NCBI RefSeq assembly: GCF_019711495.1
Contig: NZ_JAIGNM010000002.1
Location: forward strand, 248,001-312,000
Reading direction: 5' to 3'
DNA: 64,000 nt
DNA from: Qipengyuania xiamenensis
Lineage (GTDB): Bacteria > Pseudomonadota > Alphaproteobacteria > Sphingomonadales > Sphingomonadaceae
The notes under the pieces were generated by a model. The model ran no database searches, was not told where the DNA came from, and worked only from the letters and a program-made list of their open reading frames with translations. Both the position numbers and the translations under genes were made by a program. Shown here piece by piece: positions 47,408 through 57,533 of this stretch (its first letter is position 1; every line of letters starts with the position of its first letter).

Positions 47408-48427
47408 ATGACGCCCGCCATTTTCGGCATTTCCGGTCTTGCACTCACGGCCGACGAACGCGCCTTCTTCAAGGAGGCCGATCCTGCGGGCTACATCCTG
47501 TTCGGACGTAACTGCGAAACGCGTGACCAGATGCGCGCGCTGACCGATGACTTGCGCTCAATCCACGGGCGTGATCGCCTGATCGTCTCGATCGACCAGG
47601 AAGGCGGACGCGTGTCGCGGATGAAGCCGCCCGAATGGCCGAAATATCCTGCTGGCGAGGCCTTTGCCAAACTCTACGAAATTGCTCCTGCCTCCGCGAT
47701 CGAGGCGGCGCGGGTCAATGCCGAGGCGATGGCTTATGAACTGGCGCTCGTCGGCGTCAGCGTCGACTACCACGCGCCGTTCGATGTCAGGCGGCCGGAG
47801 ACCGACGACGTTATCGGTGACCGCGCTCTCGGCAGCGAGCCGATGCAGGTCGCAGCGTTGGGGCGCGCGGTGCTCGACGGTATGGCGCGCGGTGGCGTGG
47901 TCGGCTGCCTCAAGCACATGCCCGGCCACGGGCGGGCCACGGTGGACAGCCACAAGGAACTGCCGCGCGTCAGCGCGAGCGAGGCGGAACTGGAAGTCGA
48001 TATCGAACCCTTCCGCAGCTTGTCCTCGCATCCGCTCGGCATGAGCGCACACCTTGTTTTCGATGCGTGGGATGCAGACAATCCGGCGACGCTTTCCAAG
48101 ACGGTCATCGAAGATGTCATCCGCGGCAAAATCGGCTTCGACGGCCTGCTGCTGACCGACGATATCGACATGCAGGCGCTCGACGGCACGATCCCCGATC
48201 GCGCCGCGAAAGCGCTCGAGGCGGGCTGCGACATCATCCTGAATTGCTGGGCGAAAATGGACGACCAGCAGGAAATCGCGAACCGCTTCCCGACGATGCC
48301 CGAGGTGACTGCCGCGCGGCTCGAACGAGTCCATGGGGCCATGGGTGACATGGCGCAGGATTGCGATGTCGCAGGGCTTCTCGCCAAGCGTGATGCGTTG
48401 CTGGCGATTGTGGAGGAGGCGGCATGA
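47408..48427 (+). CDS. nagZ: Beta-N-acetylhexosaminidase NagZ
   Basis: This 339-residue GH3 enzyme has the NagZ loop KHMPGHGRATVDSHKELP, with its His-Asp dyad, and the catalytic TDDIDMQAL segment. It removes GlcNAc from 1,6-anhydro-muropeptides in peptidoglycan recycling. Its stop overlaps the scpA ATG (ATGA), which shows operon coupling. Confidence 0.95.
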   Translation: MTPAIFGISGLALTADERAFFKEADPAGYILFGRNCETRDQMRALTDDLRSIHGRDRLIVSIDQEGGRVSRMKPPEWPKYPAGEAFAKLYEIAPASAIEAARVNAEAMAYELALVGVSVDYHAPFDVRRPETDDVIGDRALGSEPMQVAALGRAVLDGMARGGVVGCLKHMPGHGRATVDSHKELPRVSASEAELEVDIEPFRSLSSHPLGMSAHLVFDAWDADNPATLSKTVIEDVIRGKIGFDGLLLTDDIDMQALDGTIPDRAAKALEAGCDIILNCWAKMDDQQEIANRFPTMPEVTAARLERVHGAMGDMAQDCDVAGLLAKRDALLAIVEEAA

Positions 48428-49227
48428 CCGAAGGAATGCTGTTTGCCGATACTCCCCAGCAGGAAGGCGACGACTGGGACGGCATCGCTGCCGAAGCGAC
48501 GGTGGACAAGGATGCCCTCTATCTCGAGCTCGATGGCTGGGAAGGGCCGCTCGACCTCCTGCTCGACCTCGCGCGGCGCCAGAAGGTCGACCTGCGCGAA
48601 ATCTCCATCCTCGCGCTTGTCGAACAGTATCTCGAATATATCGAGCAGGCCGAAGCGCTGAAGCTCGAACTGGCTGCCGATTACCTCGTGATGGCAGCGT
48701 GGCTCGCCTATCTGAAGTCGGCCATGCTTCTGCCCCGCGAAGAGCAGGAAGACCCGAGCCCCGAAGAGCTCGCGCTCAAGCTGCAACTGCGCCTCCAGCG
48801 CCTCGGTGCGATGCGTGAGGCCGCTGGCCGCCTGATGGGCGGTGACCGGATCGGGCGCGATGTGTTCCTGCGCGGCTCCCCCGAAGGGCTCGCCATTGTC
48901 CGCAAGACGCAATGGGAATGCGACCAGTATGCCCTGATCGAAGCCTATGGCCGCGTGAAGGCGCGCACCGCGCCGGCGGTCCACATGGTTCGCGAACGAC
49001 CGGTGATGACGCTCGAGTCCGCGCTCGATCGCGTGTCGAACATGCTCGGTGTGACGCTGGAGTGGATGGAATTGCGCGAATTCCTGCCGCCGCATGCCGA
49101 ACCGCGCCTGCGCAAGTCGGCGCTCGCCTCCAGTTTCGTCGCCGCGCTCGAACTGGCGCGTATGGGCAAGGCCGAAATCGCGCAGGAAGAAGTCTTCGGC
49201 CCGATGCGATTGAGGCGGGTCGCGTGA
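48424..49227 (+). CDS. scpA: Segregation and condensation protein A
   Basis: The 267-residue kleisin has the ScpA N-terminal motif LDGWEGPLDLLLDLARRQKV, a helical centre, and a C-terminal winged-helix-like part. With ScpB and SMC it organises the chromosome. It overlaps nagZ by 4 nt and scpB by 4 nt. Confidence 0.95.
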   Translation: MTEGMLFADTPQQEGDDWDGIAAEATVDKDALYLELDGWEGPLDLLLDLARRQKVDLREISILALVEQYLEYIEQAEALKLELAADYLVMAAWLAYLKSAMLLPREEQEDPSPEELALKLQLRLQRLGAMREAAGRLMGGDRIGRDVFLRGSPEGLAIVRKTQWECDQYALIEAYGRVKARTAPAVHMVRERPVMTLESALDRVSNMLGVTLEWMELREFLPPHAEPRLRKSALASSFVAALELARMGKAEIAQEEVFGPMRLRRVA

Positions 49228-49841
49228 CCGAACTGGAACGCGCCGTCGAAGCTGCGCTGTTCGCGTCGGAGGAGCCGATGAGCGTGGATGCGCTGGCGGG
49301 GTTCCTGGGTGACGCGGAGAAAACGGAAGTGCGCGAGGCGCTGAAGGCGCTTGCCGAAACCTATGAGAAGCGCGGTGTGCATCTCGTCGAACGGGGCAAG
49401 CGCTGGCATTTCGAGACTGCTCCCGAACTGGCGCACCTGCTGCGCAAGGAGCGCGAACAGGTCCGCCGCCTGAGCCGCGCGGCCACCGAAGTCCTTGCGA
49501 TCATCGCCTATCACGAACCGGTCAGCCGCGCGGAAATCGAATCGATCCGCGGCGTGCAGACCAGCGGCGGTACGCTCGACGTCCTCATGGAAGCGGGTTG
49601 GGTAAAGATCGCCGGGCGGCGCGAGGTGCCGGGGCGGCCGACCATTTATGCGACCACGCCGGAATTCCTCGACCACTTCGGTCTTACCAGCCGCCGCGAC
49701 CTGCCGGGAATCGCGGAATTGCGCGCCACAGGCCTGCTCGATCCGGTCGAGGACGCGTACGAGGACCTGATGGGCACGGACGATACGGAAGAGACCTCGC
49801 AGGACGATCGAGAGGCCGACGAAGCCTCCGATGCAGCCTGA
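49224..49841 (+). CDS. scpB: Segregation and condensation protein B
   Basis: The 205-residue protein starts at GTG 49224 within the scpA stop. It has the paired winged helices of ScpB: LERAVEAALFASEEPMSVDA, then LSRAATEVLAIIAYHEPVSR and VQTSGGTLDVLMEAGWVKI. It binds the ScpA-SMC complex. The C-terminus is acidic. It lies directly before tatA, as in many relatives. Confidence 0.94.
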   Translation: MTELERAVEAALFASEEPMSVDALAGFLGDAEKTEVREALKALAETYEKRGVHLVERGKRWHFETAPELAHLLRKEREQVRRLSRAATEVLAIIAYHEPVSRAEIESIRGVQTSGGTLDVLMEAGWVKIAGRREVPGRPTIYATTPEFLDHFGLTSRRDLPGIAELRATGLLDPVEDAYEDLMGTDDTEETSQDDREADEASDAA

Positions 49842-49905
49842 CTGGCTTTCGCGCTGCCACGTCCCTATATTGTATCCAACAGCTCACGCTTAGAAGGTAT
49901 TCACA

Positions 49906-50136
49906 ATGTCGCTCGGCCCCTGGCAGCTCATCATTATCGCCCTCGTGATCCTCGTCCTCTTCGGGCGTGGTCGCATTTCCGAGATGATGGGTGATTTCGG
50001 TAAGGGAATCAAAAGCTTCAAGAAGGGCATGAACGAGGAAGACTCCGAACCCGCGAAGCAGATCTCGCACGATGCGAAGCCTGCGGGCGAAGGCCTGACG
50101 GAAGATCAGGTCAAGACCACGTCCGACCCGAAGTAA
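49906..50136 (+). CDS. tatA: Sec-independent translocase subunit TatA
   Basis: The 76-residue protein has a short N-terminal membrane helix (WQLIIIALVILVLFG), then the amphipathic helix GRISEMMGDFGKGIKSFKKG and an acidic/charged tail. It multimerises to form the protein-conducting part of the Tat system for folded proteins. tatB starts 23 nt downstream. Confidence 0.95.
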   Translation: MSLGPWQLIIIALVILVLFGRGRISEMMGDFGKGIKSFKKGMNEEDSEPAKQISHDAKPAGEGLTEDQVKTTSDPK

Positions 50137-50159
50137 GCCCGACAGAGAGCCGCTGATCC

Positions 50160-50603
50160 ATGTTCGACATCGGCGCGGCCGAATTGCTGGTGATCGTCGT
50201 TGTGGCGATCCTCGTGATCGGCCCCAAGGACATGCCGAAAGCCATGCGCACCGCTGGTCGCTGGATCGGCAAGCTGCGCCGGATGTCCTCGCATTTTCGT
50301 TCCGGCCTCGATGAAATGGTCCGCCAGGCCGAAATCGAGGACATGGAAGAGAAGTGGGCGCAGAAGAACAAGGAAATCATGGCGAAATACCCGACCGGCA
50401 ACGAACCGGACGGGGGCGCGCCGGAAAATCTCCTGCCGCCCGAGATGGAGCCGCTCGCCTCGGCCGGCGAAACCGCCGATCCCGATGCCGCCGCCGAGGC
50501 CGCGATAAAGCGGGCGGCGCCGAAAAAGGCGCCCGAGCATGGCGGCGAGCGGTCCGCAGACGAACCGGGCCTGCCCTTCGGCAAGCCGGAAAAGGACGGC
50601 TGA
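50160..50603 (+). CDS. tatB: Sec-independent translocase subunit TatB
   Basis: The 147-residue protein begins MFDIGAAELLVIVVVAILVI, then GPKDMPKAMRTAGRWIGKL as in TatB. A charged amphipathic helix follows, then a Pro/Glu-rich tail. With TatC it recognises twin-arginine signals. tatC starts 1 nt after its stop. Confidence 0.95.
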   Translation: MFDIGAAELLVIVVVAILVIGPKDMPKAMRTAGRWIGKLRRMSSHFRSGLDEMVRQAEIEDMEEKWAQKNKEIMAKYPTGNEPDGGAPENLLPPEMEPLASAGETADPDAAAEAAIKRAAPKKAPEHGGERSADEPGLPFGKPEKDG

Positions 50604-50604
50604 C

Positions 50605-51414
50605 ATGGCGTTCGAGGTCAAGGACATAGACGAGACGCAGGCGCCGCTGCTCGATCACCTGATCGAATTGCGCACCCGGCTGGTCCGCTGCGTCGCCGCG
50701 CTTGTGCTGGCGTTCGGCGTCTGCCTCTATTTTGCCGATCAGATCCTCGGCTTCCTCATCCAGCCGCTCAAGAAGGCCTTCCCCGAGGGGCAGGGCCAGC
50801 TGATCTTCACCAAGCTCTACGAGGTCTTCTTCGTCGAGCTCAAGGTCGCGCTGTTTGCCGGCTTCTGCATCTCGTTTCCCTATATCGCGAACCAGCTCTG
50901 GGCCTTCGTCGCCCCGGGCCTTTATGCGAAGGAAAAGAAGGCGTTCCTGCCCTTTCTTTTCGCAACGCCCTTCCTGTTTCTGGCCGGTGCGAGCCTTGCC
51001 TATTACATCGTCATGCCGACCGCATTCGAGTGGTTCCTCGGCTTCGAGGGTTCGGCAGGCGGGCTGGAGATTCAGGCGCTGCCGACAGCGAACGAATATC
51101 TCGGCCTCGTCATGCAGTTCATCCTCGCCTTCGGGATGAGCTTCCTGCTGCCGGTGCTGCTACTTTTGCTGCATCGTGCAGGGATCGTGACGCGCGACCA
51201 GCTGGTAGGCGCGCGCCGATATGTGATCGTGCTGGTCGTGGCGCTGGCGGCAATCATCACACCGCCCGACCCCGGATCGCAGCTTCTTCTGGCCGTGCCC
51301 CTGCTACTCTTGTTCGAAGGCTCGCTCGTACTGATGCGCATTTTCGACAAGCGCAGCGCGAAGGAAGCGCCGGCAGGAAAGGACGATCCCGAAGCCGATC
51401 AGTCGGCGTCGTAG
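50605..51414 (+). CDS. tatC: Sec-independent translocase subunit TatC
   Basis: The 269-residue protein has six predicted membrane helices and the TatC signature regions LLDHLIELRTRL near the N-terminus and FTKLYEVFFVELKVALF. Near the fifth helix is ALAAIITPPDP. It is the core receptor for twin-arginine substrates. Its end overlaps the end of the convergent amidohydrolase gene by 16 nt. serS, which often follows tatC in relatives, is absent here. Confidence 0.95.
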   Translation: MAFEVKDIDETQAPLLDHLIELRTRLVRCVAALVLAFGVCLYFADQILGFLIQPLKKAFPEGQGQLIFTKLYEVFFVELKVALFAGFCISFPYIANQLWAFVAPGLYAKEKKAFLPFLFATPFLFLAGASLAYYIVMPTAFEWFLGFEGSAGGLEIQALPTANEYLGLVMQFILAFGMSFLLPVLLLLLHRAGIVTRDQLVGARRYVIVLVVALAAIITPPDPGSQLLLAVPLLLLFEGSLVLMRIFDKRSAKEAPAGKDDPEADQSAS

Positions 51415-53048
51415 ACCTTCTGACCACCCACCCAGGTTTCCAGCACCTTCGTCCCGCGGATTTCCTCGGGCGTTGCCAGTAGCGGATCGACATCGACGAG
51501 GACGAAGTCGGCCCGCTCGCCGGGCAGCAGCCTGCCGAAACGACCCTCGGCGAAGCCTGCATAGGCTGCATCTGCGGTGAATCCCGAAAGCGCCTGTTCG
51601 CGATTGACGCGTTCGGTTGCCCGCCAGCCGCCAAAGGGCTCGCCTTCCGCATTGCTGCGGGTGATGGCTGCCGCGAACCCGGCGAAAGGATCGGGCGATT
51701 CCACCGGCGTGTCGGAGCCAAATGCGAGACGTCCGCCCATTTCAAGGATCGTGTTCCACGCATAGGCCCCTTGCAGACGCTCTTCGCCCAGCCGTGCCTC
51801 GGCCATGAACATGTCGCTGGTCTGGTGGACGGGCTGCATGCTGGAAATGATGCCGTGCTCTGCCAGCTTCGGCAGGTCTGCCGGGTCGACGATCTGGACA
51901 TGCTCGATACGCCAGCGGCGGTCACCGTCGAAGCTTTCGGCAATCTCGCCGATCGCGGCGAGGGCCTCGGCATTGGCCGCCGTGCCGATCGCGTGGACAG
52001 CGGGCTGGAAGCCGCCCTGTGCGGCGCGCACCAGCACGTTGCGCAGTTGCGCCGGTGCCATGAGCGGCAGGCCCGTATTGTGCGGATCGTCCGAATAGGG
52101 CTGCTTGAGCCATGCACCGCGGCTGCCCAGAGCTCCGTCGAGATAGAGCTTCACCCCGTTCATCCGCAGCTTGTCCTCATAGAGCCACAACGAGGGGCGG
52201 GCTCCGGAGATCAGCGTCATCTGGTCGGGACCGGCCGCATAGGACATGATCCGCAATGTCAGCGAGCCGTTGTCGCCTGCCCGGCGGAAGGCCTGCCAGT
52301 CCTCGATGGTCGTGCCCATGTCGGCGACGGCGGTGATGCCGAAGCTGTGCAGGACCTTCTGCGCTTCGATGAAGGCGAGGTCGCGTTCGATCGGGCGCGG
52401 GGCAGGGACGGCGGCATTCATCAGCTCTTCGGCCGCGTCGACGAAAATGCCCGAGGGCGTCTTGCCATCGGCCAGCTTCTCGATCCGCCCGCCGCTGGGC
52501 GACTTCGTATCGGCAGTAATGCCCGCTGCGCGCATCGCGAGGCTGTTGGCCCAGCCTGCATGCCCGTCGACGCGGGCGAGGTAGACCGGCCGGTCGGATA
52601 CGGCGCTGTCGAGTTCTTCGGCCGTCGGGAAACGGCCGAGACCCCATTTCTCTTGGTTCCAGCCGCGACCGAGGATCCACGGGCGGGCCTCGTTTTCGGC
52701 AGCGAAGGTGCGGATCTTTTCGAGCGCTTCCTCGAGCGAATTGGTGTCCGACAAATCGAGCGTCAGCGCGCCGAAGCCGACGCCCATTACATGGGCATGG
52801 GCATCGATGATCCCGGGGATCATGACGCGGCCTTCGCCGTCCTCTCGGTAATCGGTACGGGGCCGTTCCTGACCGCGCTCGATCACCTGCGCGATCTTGC
52901 CATCGTCATCGATCACCAGCGCTTCGAACCGTTTGACCTTGCCGTCTGCATCGATGGTGATGCCGGTGACGTTGTCGATGAGGACATCGGCATGGGCAGG
53001 CATTGCAATGGCGCTTGCGAGAAGTGCGGCGGCGATCTTGAGCTTCAT
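51399..53048 (-). CDS. Exported YtcJ-like metal-dependent amidohydrolase
   Basis: This 549-residue protein has a Sec signal ending AMPAHA before DVLI. Its metal-binding HxH motif is H84/H86 in IIDAHAHVMG, and it has the amidohydrolase-3 layout of YtcJ-type enzymes (WNQEKWGLGRFPTAEEL, ARVDGHAGWANSLAM, IEHVQIVDP, FGSDTPVESPDP). It probably hydrolyses an imine, formyl or amide bond in the periplasm; the substrate is unknown. The ATG at 53048 opens the signal peptide; a longer frame adds 14 basic residues. Confidence 0.9.
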   Translation of the reverse strand: MKLKIAAALLASAIAMPAHADVLIDNVTGITIDADGKVKRFEALVIDDDGKIAQVIERGQERPRTDYREDGEGRVMIPGIIDAHAHVMGVGFGALTLDLSDTNSLEEALEKIRTFAAENEARPWILGRGWNQEKWGLGRFPTAEELDSAVSDRPVYLARVDGHAGWANSLAMRAAGITADTKSPSGGRIEKLADGKTPSGIFVDAAEELMNAAVPAPRPIERDLAFIEAQKVLHSFGITAVADMGTTIEDWQAFRRAGDNGSLTLRIMSYAAGPDQMTLISGARPSLWLYEDKLRMNGVKLYLDGALGSRGAWLKQPYSDDPHNTGLPLMAPAQLRNVLVRAAQGGFQPAVHAIGTAANAEALAAIGEIAESFDGDRRWRIEHVQIVDPADLPKLAEHGIISSMQPVHQTSDMFMAEARLGEERLQGAYAWNTILEMGGRLAFGSDTPVESPDPFAGFAAAITRSNAEGEPFGGWRATERVNREQALSGFTADAAYAGFAEGRFGRLLPGERADFVLVDVDPLLATPEEIRGTKVLETWVGGQKVYDAD

Positions 53049-53155
53049 CTGGTGACCCCTGACAATCGGTTGCCGCAAGCGATAAGGCATAGCTTGGGCT
53101 GAGCAAACCCTTTCGGCGATTGCGAAGCAGCCGCGTGCGGCCTAGGGCCGGGAAC

Positions 53156-54409
53156 ATGACCGAAGCAGCATCCCTTCGCGCCGAAGAACGCGCGACCGAC
53201 CTTTTGACACTCGACGATGTGCGCGCGGCAGCGCAGCGCATCGAAGGCGCGGTGGTCAAGACGCCGATGATGCACTCGATTACGCTTTCGGAAATTACCG
53301 GCGCCGATATCTGGCTCAAGTTCGAGAACCTGCAGTTCACTGCCGCCTACAAGGAACGCGGCGCGCTCAATGCACTGCTCCAGCTGACCGAGGAGCAGCG
53401 CAACAAGGGCGTTATCGCCGCCTCGGCCGGCAACCATTCGCAGGGCCTGTCCTATCATGGCCGCCGCCTTGGCGTGCCGGTCACCATCGTCATGCCCTCG
53501 ACCACGCCGAGCGTGAAGGTCATGCAGACCGAGAGCGTGGGTGGTAATGTCGTGCTTCACGGCGAGACCTTCGACGAAGCCTATGCCTATGCGCGCGAGC
53601 TCGAGGCAGAGCGCGGGCTTACCTTCGTCCACCCCTTCGACGATCCGCAGGTCGCTGCGGGGCAGGGCACGGTTGCGCTCGAAATGCTCGAGCAGAAGGA
53701 CGATTTCGATTGCCTCGTGGTGCCGATCGGCGGCGGCGGGTTGATGAGCGGCATGGCGACCGTCGCCAAGGCGCTCAAGCCCGACATCGAGATGGTCGGC
53801 GTGCAGGCAGCTCTCTATCCCTCGATGTATTCGGCCGTCACGGGTGAAGAGCTGCCCTGTGGCGGTGATTCGCTGGCGGAAGGCATCGCGGTGAAGGAAC
53901 CGGGTGCTTTCACACGGCAGATCATCGGCGAGCTCGTCGATGAAATCCTGCTGGTCGAAGAACCCAAGCTGGAACGCGCGGTTTCGCTGCTGCTGCAGAT
54001 CGAGAAGACCGTGGTCGAGGGGGCAGGTGCTGCCGGTCTCGCCGCGGTGCTTTCCTATCCCGAGAAGTTCGCGGGCAAGACCGTGGGCCTCGTGCTGTGC
54101 GGCGGCAATATCGACACGCGCCTCTTGGCGAACGTCCTCGTGCGCGACCTGGCCCGTTCGGGCCGCCTCGCGCGCCTTCGCATCACCCTGCAGGACCGCC
54201 CAGGCGCGCTCTACAAGGTCATGCGCGAGTTCAACGAGCACAATGTCAACATCATCGAAATCTACCATCAGCGCATCTTCACCACGCTTCCGGCGAAGGG
54301 CCTGATCACCGAAATCGAGTGCGAGGCGCGCGACGGTGCGCAGATCGACAGGCTCGTGAAAGCGATGGAAGCCAAGGGTTACAGCGTGGAGCTGGCCGAG
54401 CTCGCCTGA
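53156..54409 (+). CDS. ilvA: Threonine ammonia-lyase with ACT domain
   Basis: The 417-residue PLP enzyme has Lys66 in TAAYKERGALN for the Schiff base, the phosphate-gripping SAGNHSQG and GGGGLMSG loops, and a single C-terminal ACT domain (ITLQDRPGALYKVMREFNEH). It deaminates threonine to 2-oxobutanoate, feeding isoleucine synthesis; length and the single ACT domain leave biosynthetic or catabolic use open. The ATG at 53156 (MTEAASLRAEE) is preferred over the longer frame. Confidence 0.94.
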   Translation: MTEAASLRAEERATDLLTLDDVRAAAQRIEGAVVKTPMMHSITLSEITGADIWLKFENLQFTAAYKERGALNALLQLTEEQRNKGVIAASAGNHSQGLSYHGRRLGVPVTIVMPSTTPSVKVMQTESVGGNVVLHGETFDEAYAYARELEAERGLTFVHPFDDPQVAAGQGTVALEMLEQKDDFDCLVVPIGGGGLMSGMATVAKALKPDIEMVGVQAALYPSMYSAVTGEELPCGGDSLAEGIAVKEPGAFTRQIIGELVDEILLVEEPKLERAVSLLLQIEKTVVEGAGAAGLAAVLSYPEKFAGKTVGLVLCGGNIDTRLLANVLVRDLARSGRLARLRITLQDRPGALYKVMREFNEHNVNIIEIYHQRIFTTLPAKGLITEIECEARDGAQIDRLVKAMEAKGYSVELAELA

Positions 54410-54439
54410 GGAATCTTAACCGCTAACCCCCTGCAAAAC

Positions 54440-54467
54440 GGGCGACTCGTCAGGGCCGCCCATTTTT
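54440..54467 (+). terminator. Possible terminator after ilvA
   Basis: A short imperfect GC stem (GGGCG at 54440-54444 with CGCCC at 54457-54461, plus further weak pairing) is followed by ATTTTT. It lies about 30 nt past the ilvA stop. Confidence 0.4.
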
Positions 54468-54559
54468 CGTGGTTAATGGTCTTTAAACGCAGGCACAGGT
54501 CATGCATAAAGGAGTTGTTAACGAATTGAACTTCGTAGCAACGAGAGGACCCGCCAGCC

Positions 54560-55402
54560 GTGACGGCACCCATTCGCTTCCCCCGGTTTTTCGTGACCAG
54601 CCCTGCGCCGTGTCCGTACCTGCCGGGCCGCAGCGAGCGGAAGGTCTTTACCGAGCTGCGCGGCGAGAGTGCCGACGAGCTTAACGAGGCGCTCGGCCGG
54701 ATCGGTTTCCGCCGCAGCCAGACCGTCGCCTATCGCCCGTCCTGCCTCGATTGCCAGGCATGCGTTTCGGTCCGCGTAGTGGCGGGCGAATTCAAGCCTT
54801 CATCCAGCCAGAAGCGTACGATGAAGTCGAACAGCGATCTCGTCGTGTCCGAATGCCGCCCATGGGCGACGGAGGAGCAGTACGAGCTGCTTCGTCGTTA
54901 CCTTGCGGCACGTCATCCCGGTGGCGGCATGGCCGAGATGGACGAATCCGATTTCGCGGATATGGTGGAACATACTCCGGTATCCAGCTATGTCGTTGAA
55001 TATCGGGAGCCGGGAGTAGGCTGCGAACCGGGTCGACTGGTCGGAGCATGCCTCACGGACGTACAGGGTGACGGGCTGTCGATGATCTACAGCTTCTTCG
55101 ACCCTGATATTGAGGATCGCGCCGGGCTTGGGAATTTCATTATCCTCGACCACATCCGCCGTGCTGCGGAGAATGGGCTGCCTTACGTCTACCTCGGCTA
55201 TTGGGTCGAAGGGTCGGACCGCATGCAGTACAAGGTCCGCTATCGCCCGATCGAGCGGCTCACCCGCGGCGGGTGGGAGCGTATGCCCGAAGACGAGCAG
55301 AAACGCCTTATCGGCGCCGCGACCGGAAAACGCCGCGATGCCGAAGGGGCTGCCCTGCCGGCAAAGGACGGCAACCAGCTGGAATACAAACTCGCCGACT
55401 GA
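54560..55402 (+). CDS. bpt: Aspartate/glutamate leucyltransferase (arginyltransferase family)
   Basis: The 280-residue protein is of the Bpt/Ate type: N-terminal cysteines C18 (APCPYLPG) and C62, C65 and C68 in [13 protein letters not shown], then [33 protein letters not shown] and RPIERL. Bpt adds Leu to N-terminal Asp or Glu, creating N-degrons for ClpS/ClpAP. The start is GTG at 54560. Its last part overlaps the probable start of tamA, and it continues into tamA-tamB. Confidence 0.93.
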   Translation: MTAPIRFPRFFVTSPAPCPYLPGRSERKVFTELRGESADELNEALGRIGFRRSQTVAYRPSCLDCQACVSVRVVAGEFKPSSSQKRTMKSNSDLVVSECRPWATEEQYELLRRYLAARHPGGGMAEMDESDFADMVEHTPVSSYVVEYREPGVGCEPGRLVGACLTDVQGDGLSMIYSFFDPDIEDRAGLGNFIILDHIRRAAENGLPYVYLGYWVEGSDRMQYKVRYRPIERLTRGGWERMPEDEQKRLIGAATGKRRDAEGAALPAKDGNQLEYKLAD

Positions 55403-57533
55403 CCGCTTCAGATATTCGCTGACTTCGATCCTCGCCGCGCTGTCGCTGGCAGGGGTGCCTGCTGTCGCGCAGGATCGCGATGCGCCGGAAACGCTCGAAG
55501 ACCTCATTCCCGATAGCGCAGTCGACAATGCCGAGGACTGGGCCTCGCAGGGCACCGACGCGCAGGACGATGCTGCCCAAGACGCGGTCCCCGCCCCCGA
55601 CACGCCGATCGAGAGTCCGCAGGGTTTCACCCTGCCATGGCCCGAGGACATCGAGATCGACGGGGTCGAGCCGCTCGAACCGGAAGAGGAAATCGAATTC
55701 GTCGATCTCGATCTCGGCCGTGCACAGGTGGACATCGAGCAGGCCGAGACAGAACGGCTCGCCGACAATCTCGTACTGGGCTTTCCGCAAAGCGAACCGC
55801 CGTTTTCCGAACGCGGCGATTTCGTCGAGCGGTTCTCCGCGCTTTCGACGATCGAGGAGCTGGAGAACGAAGACGCGAGCGTCGCGCAGCTCGCTGCTCG
55901 TGCGCGAGAAGACGAGGAACTCCTCGGCGATCTGTTGAGGGTCTACGGTTATTACGACGGGCAGATCATCCGCTCGATCGGCGCGCTCCAGCCGGGAGAG
56001 GACGTCGCCACCGAGACGCCGACCGTGCGCTTCGACGTCATACCGGGCAATCGCTATCGCTTCGGAACGATCGACCTCGGTAATCTCGAAGCTGCGCCCG
56101 ACTACGAAGAATTGCGTGCCTCCTTCGGCATCACCTCGGGCGACTATTTGCAGAGCGATACGATCGTGCAGGAGCAGTTCTCGCTCGACCGCAAGCTGGG
56201 CGAGACCGGCTATGCCTTCGCCGAGATCGACGAGCCCCAGCTCCTGATCGATCACGAGCGCGAGGAAGGCGATCTCACGCTCGAGGTCGAACCGGGCGGC
56301 AAATACGTGTTCGGCGGTGTGGTCAGCAGCGATCCCAAGTTCCTCTCGGGACGGCATCTGGGCTCCATCGCGCGGTTCGAGGAAGGCGATGTCTACCAGC
56401 GCAGCCTCTCTCTGGACCTGCGCCGTGCCGTGACCGCCACCGGCCTCGTTTCCTCGGTCAGTATCACCCCGCGCGAGGTTACACCGCCGCAAGGCGATGA
56501 GCCCGGCGTGGTCGAGATGGACGTCGATCTGGAACGGGCCAAGCTACGCACCATAGCTGGTGCGATCGGTTACGGTTCGGAAGAAGGTTTCCGACTCCAG
56601 GCAAGCTGGGAGCATCGCAACCTTTTCCCGCCAGAAGGCTCGCTGAGGCTGCGCGCAATCCTCGGTACGCAGGAGCAGCTGGGCGGGGTCACGTTCCGCA
56701 AGAACAATTTCGGCGGTCGCGACAAGGTTCTTACGGTCGATGCCTATGCCTCGGCGCAGGACACGGTCGCATATGATGCGAACACCGTCGCCCTGACCGG
56801 GACCTACGAGCGGCTTTCGACACTGCTGTTCCAGAAACCCTTCAGCTGGTCCCTGGGGGCGACCATCCTCGCCTCGGATGAACGCAATCGCGTCATCGGA
56901 GGCGTGCCGCGGCCTCGCCAGACCTATCTCGTTGCAGCGCTTTCGGGCCGCGCACAGATCGATACGACCGACTCGCTGCTCGATCCCACGCAAGGGTTCA
57001 GGCTGGCGGGCTTCGTCTCTCCCACAACCTCGCGCACCGCTGGCGAGCAGTACTTTTATTTCGCGAACCAGGCCGATGCTTCTTATTACCAGTCGGTCGG
57101 GTCGAGCGTCGTGGCGGCAGGCCGCGTCCGCTATTCCAGCATAGTCGGTGCGCCGATCTTTGCGATCCCGCCGTCGCGCAGGCTCTATGCGGGCGGCGGC
57201 GGCTCGGTCCGCGGTTACGGCTATCAGGCGATCGGTCCCAAGAACGATTTCGGCGAGGCCACTGGTGGACGCAGTCTCGTGGAAGCTTCCGTGGAAGCGC
57301 GCATCGACACCGGTTTCTTCGACGGCGCGGTATCGGTCGTCCCGTTCTTCGATCTCGGCGCGGTGTCGATCGAGGAAACACCCGATTTCCGTTTCGTGAA
57401 GTACGGCGCGGGCGTGGGCCTGCGCTATGACACCGGCTTCGGCCCGCTGCGCCTCGATGTGGGGCTGCCGCTCAATCCCGACCCCGACGATGCGCCGGTG
57501 GCGGTCTATGTCTCGCTGGGCCAGGCATTCTGA
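55338..57533 (+). CDS. tamA: TamA, BamA-family outer-membrane assembly protein
   Basis: The product of about 731 residues has a signal-like hydrophobic segment ([17 protein letters not shown] before QDRDAP), an acidic N-terminal region, POTRA-like domains ([38 protein letters not shown]), and a C-terminal Omp85 barrel with the [18 protein letters not shown] motif and a terminal Phe. With TamB it inserts certain outer-membrane proteins or transports lipids. The only in-frame standard start before the signal is ATG 55338, which overlaps bpt by 65 nt and gives an unusually long n-region; the true start may be non-canonical. tamB overlaps its stop by 1 nt. Confidence 0.88.
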   Translation: MPKGLPCRQRTATSWNTNSPTDRFRYSLTSILAALSLAGVPAVAQDRDAPETLEDLIPDSAVDNAEDWASQGTDAQDDAAQDAVPAPDTPIESPQGFTLPWPEDIEIDGVEPLEPEEEIEFVDLDLGRAQVDIEQAETERLADNLVLGFPQSEPPFSERGDFVERFSALSTIEELENEDASVAQLAARAREDEELLGDLLRVYGYYDGQIIRSIGALQPGEDVATETPTVRFDVIPGNRYRFGTIDLGNLEAAPDYEELRASFGITSGDYLQSDTIVQEQFSLDRKLGETGYAFAEIDEPQLLIDHEREEGDLTLEVEPGGKYVFGGVVSSDPKFLSGRHLGSIARFEEGDVYQRSLSLDLRRAVTATGLVSSVSITPREVTPPQGDEPGVVEMDVDLERAKLRTIAGAIGYGSEEGFRLQASWEHRNLFPPEGSLRLRAILGTQEQLGGVTFRKNNFGGRDKVLTVDAYASAQDTVAYDANTVALTGTYERLSTLLFQKPFSWSLGATILASDERNRVIGGVPRPRQTYLVAALSGRAQIDTTDSLLDPTQGFRLAGFVSPTTSRTAGEQYFYFANQADASYYQSVGSSVVAAGRVRYSSIVGAPIFAIPPSRRLYAGGGGSVRGYGYQAIGPKNDFGEATGGRSLVEASVEARIDTGFFDGAVSVVPFFDLGAVSIEETPDFRFVKYGAGVGLRYDTGFGPLRLDVGLPLNPDPDDAPVAVYVSLGQAF

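Noticed and set aside
54410-54559. CtrA-type TTAA-N7-TTAAC sites before bpt
   Set aside because: There are several TTAA-like strings, but the spacing is six rather than seven (TTAATGGTCTTTAA) or only half-sites are present, so the match is not good enough to call.
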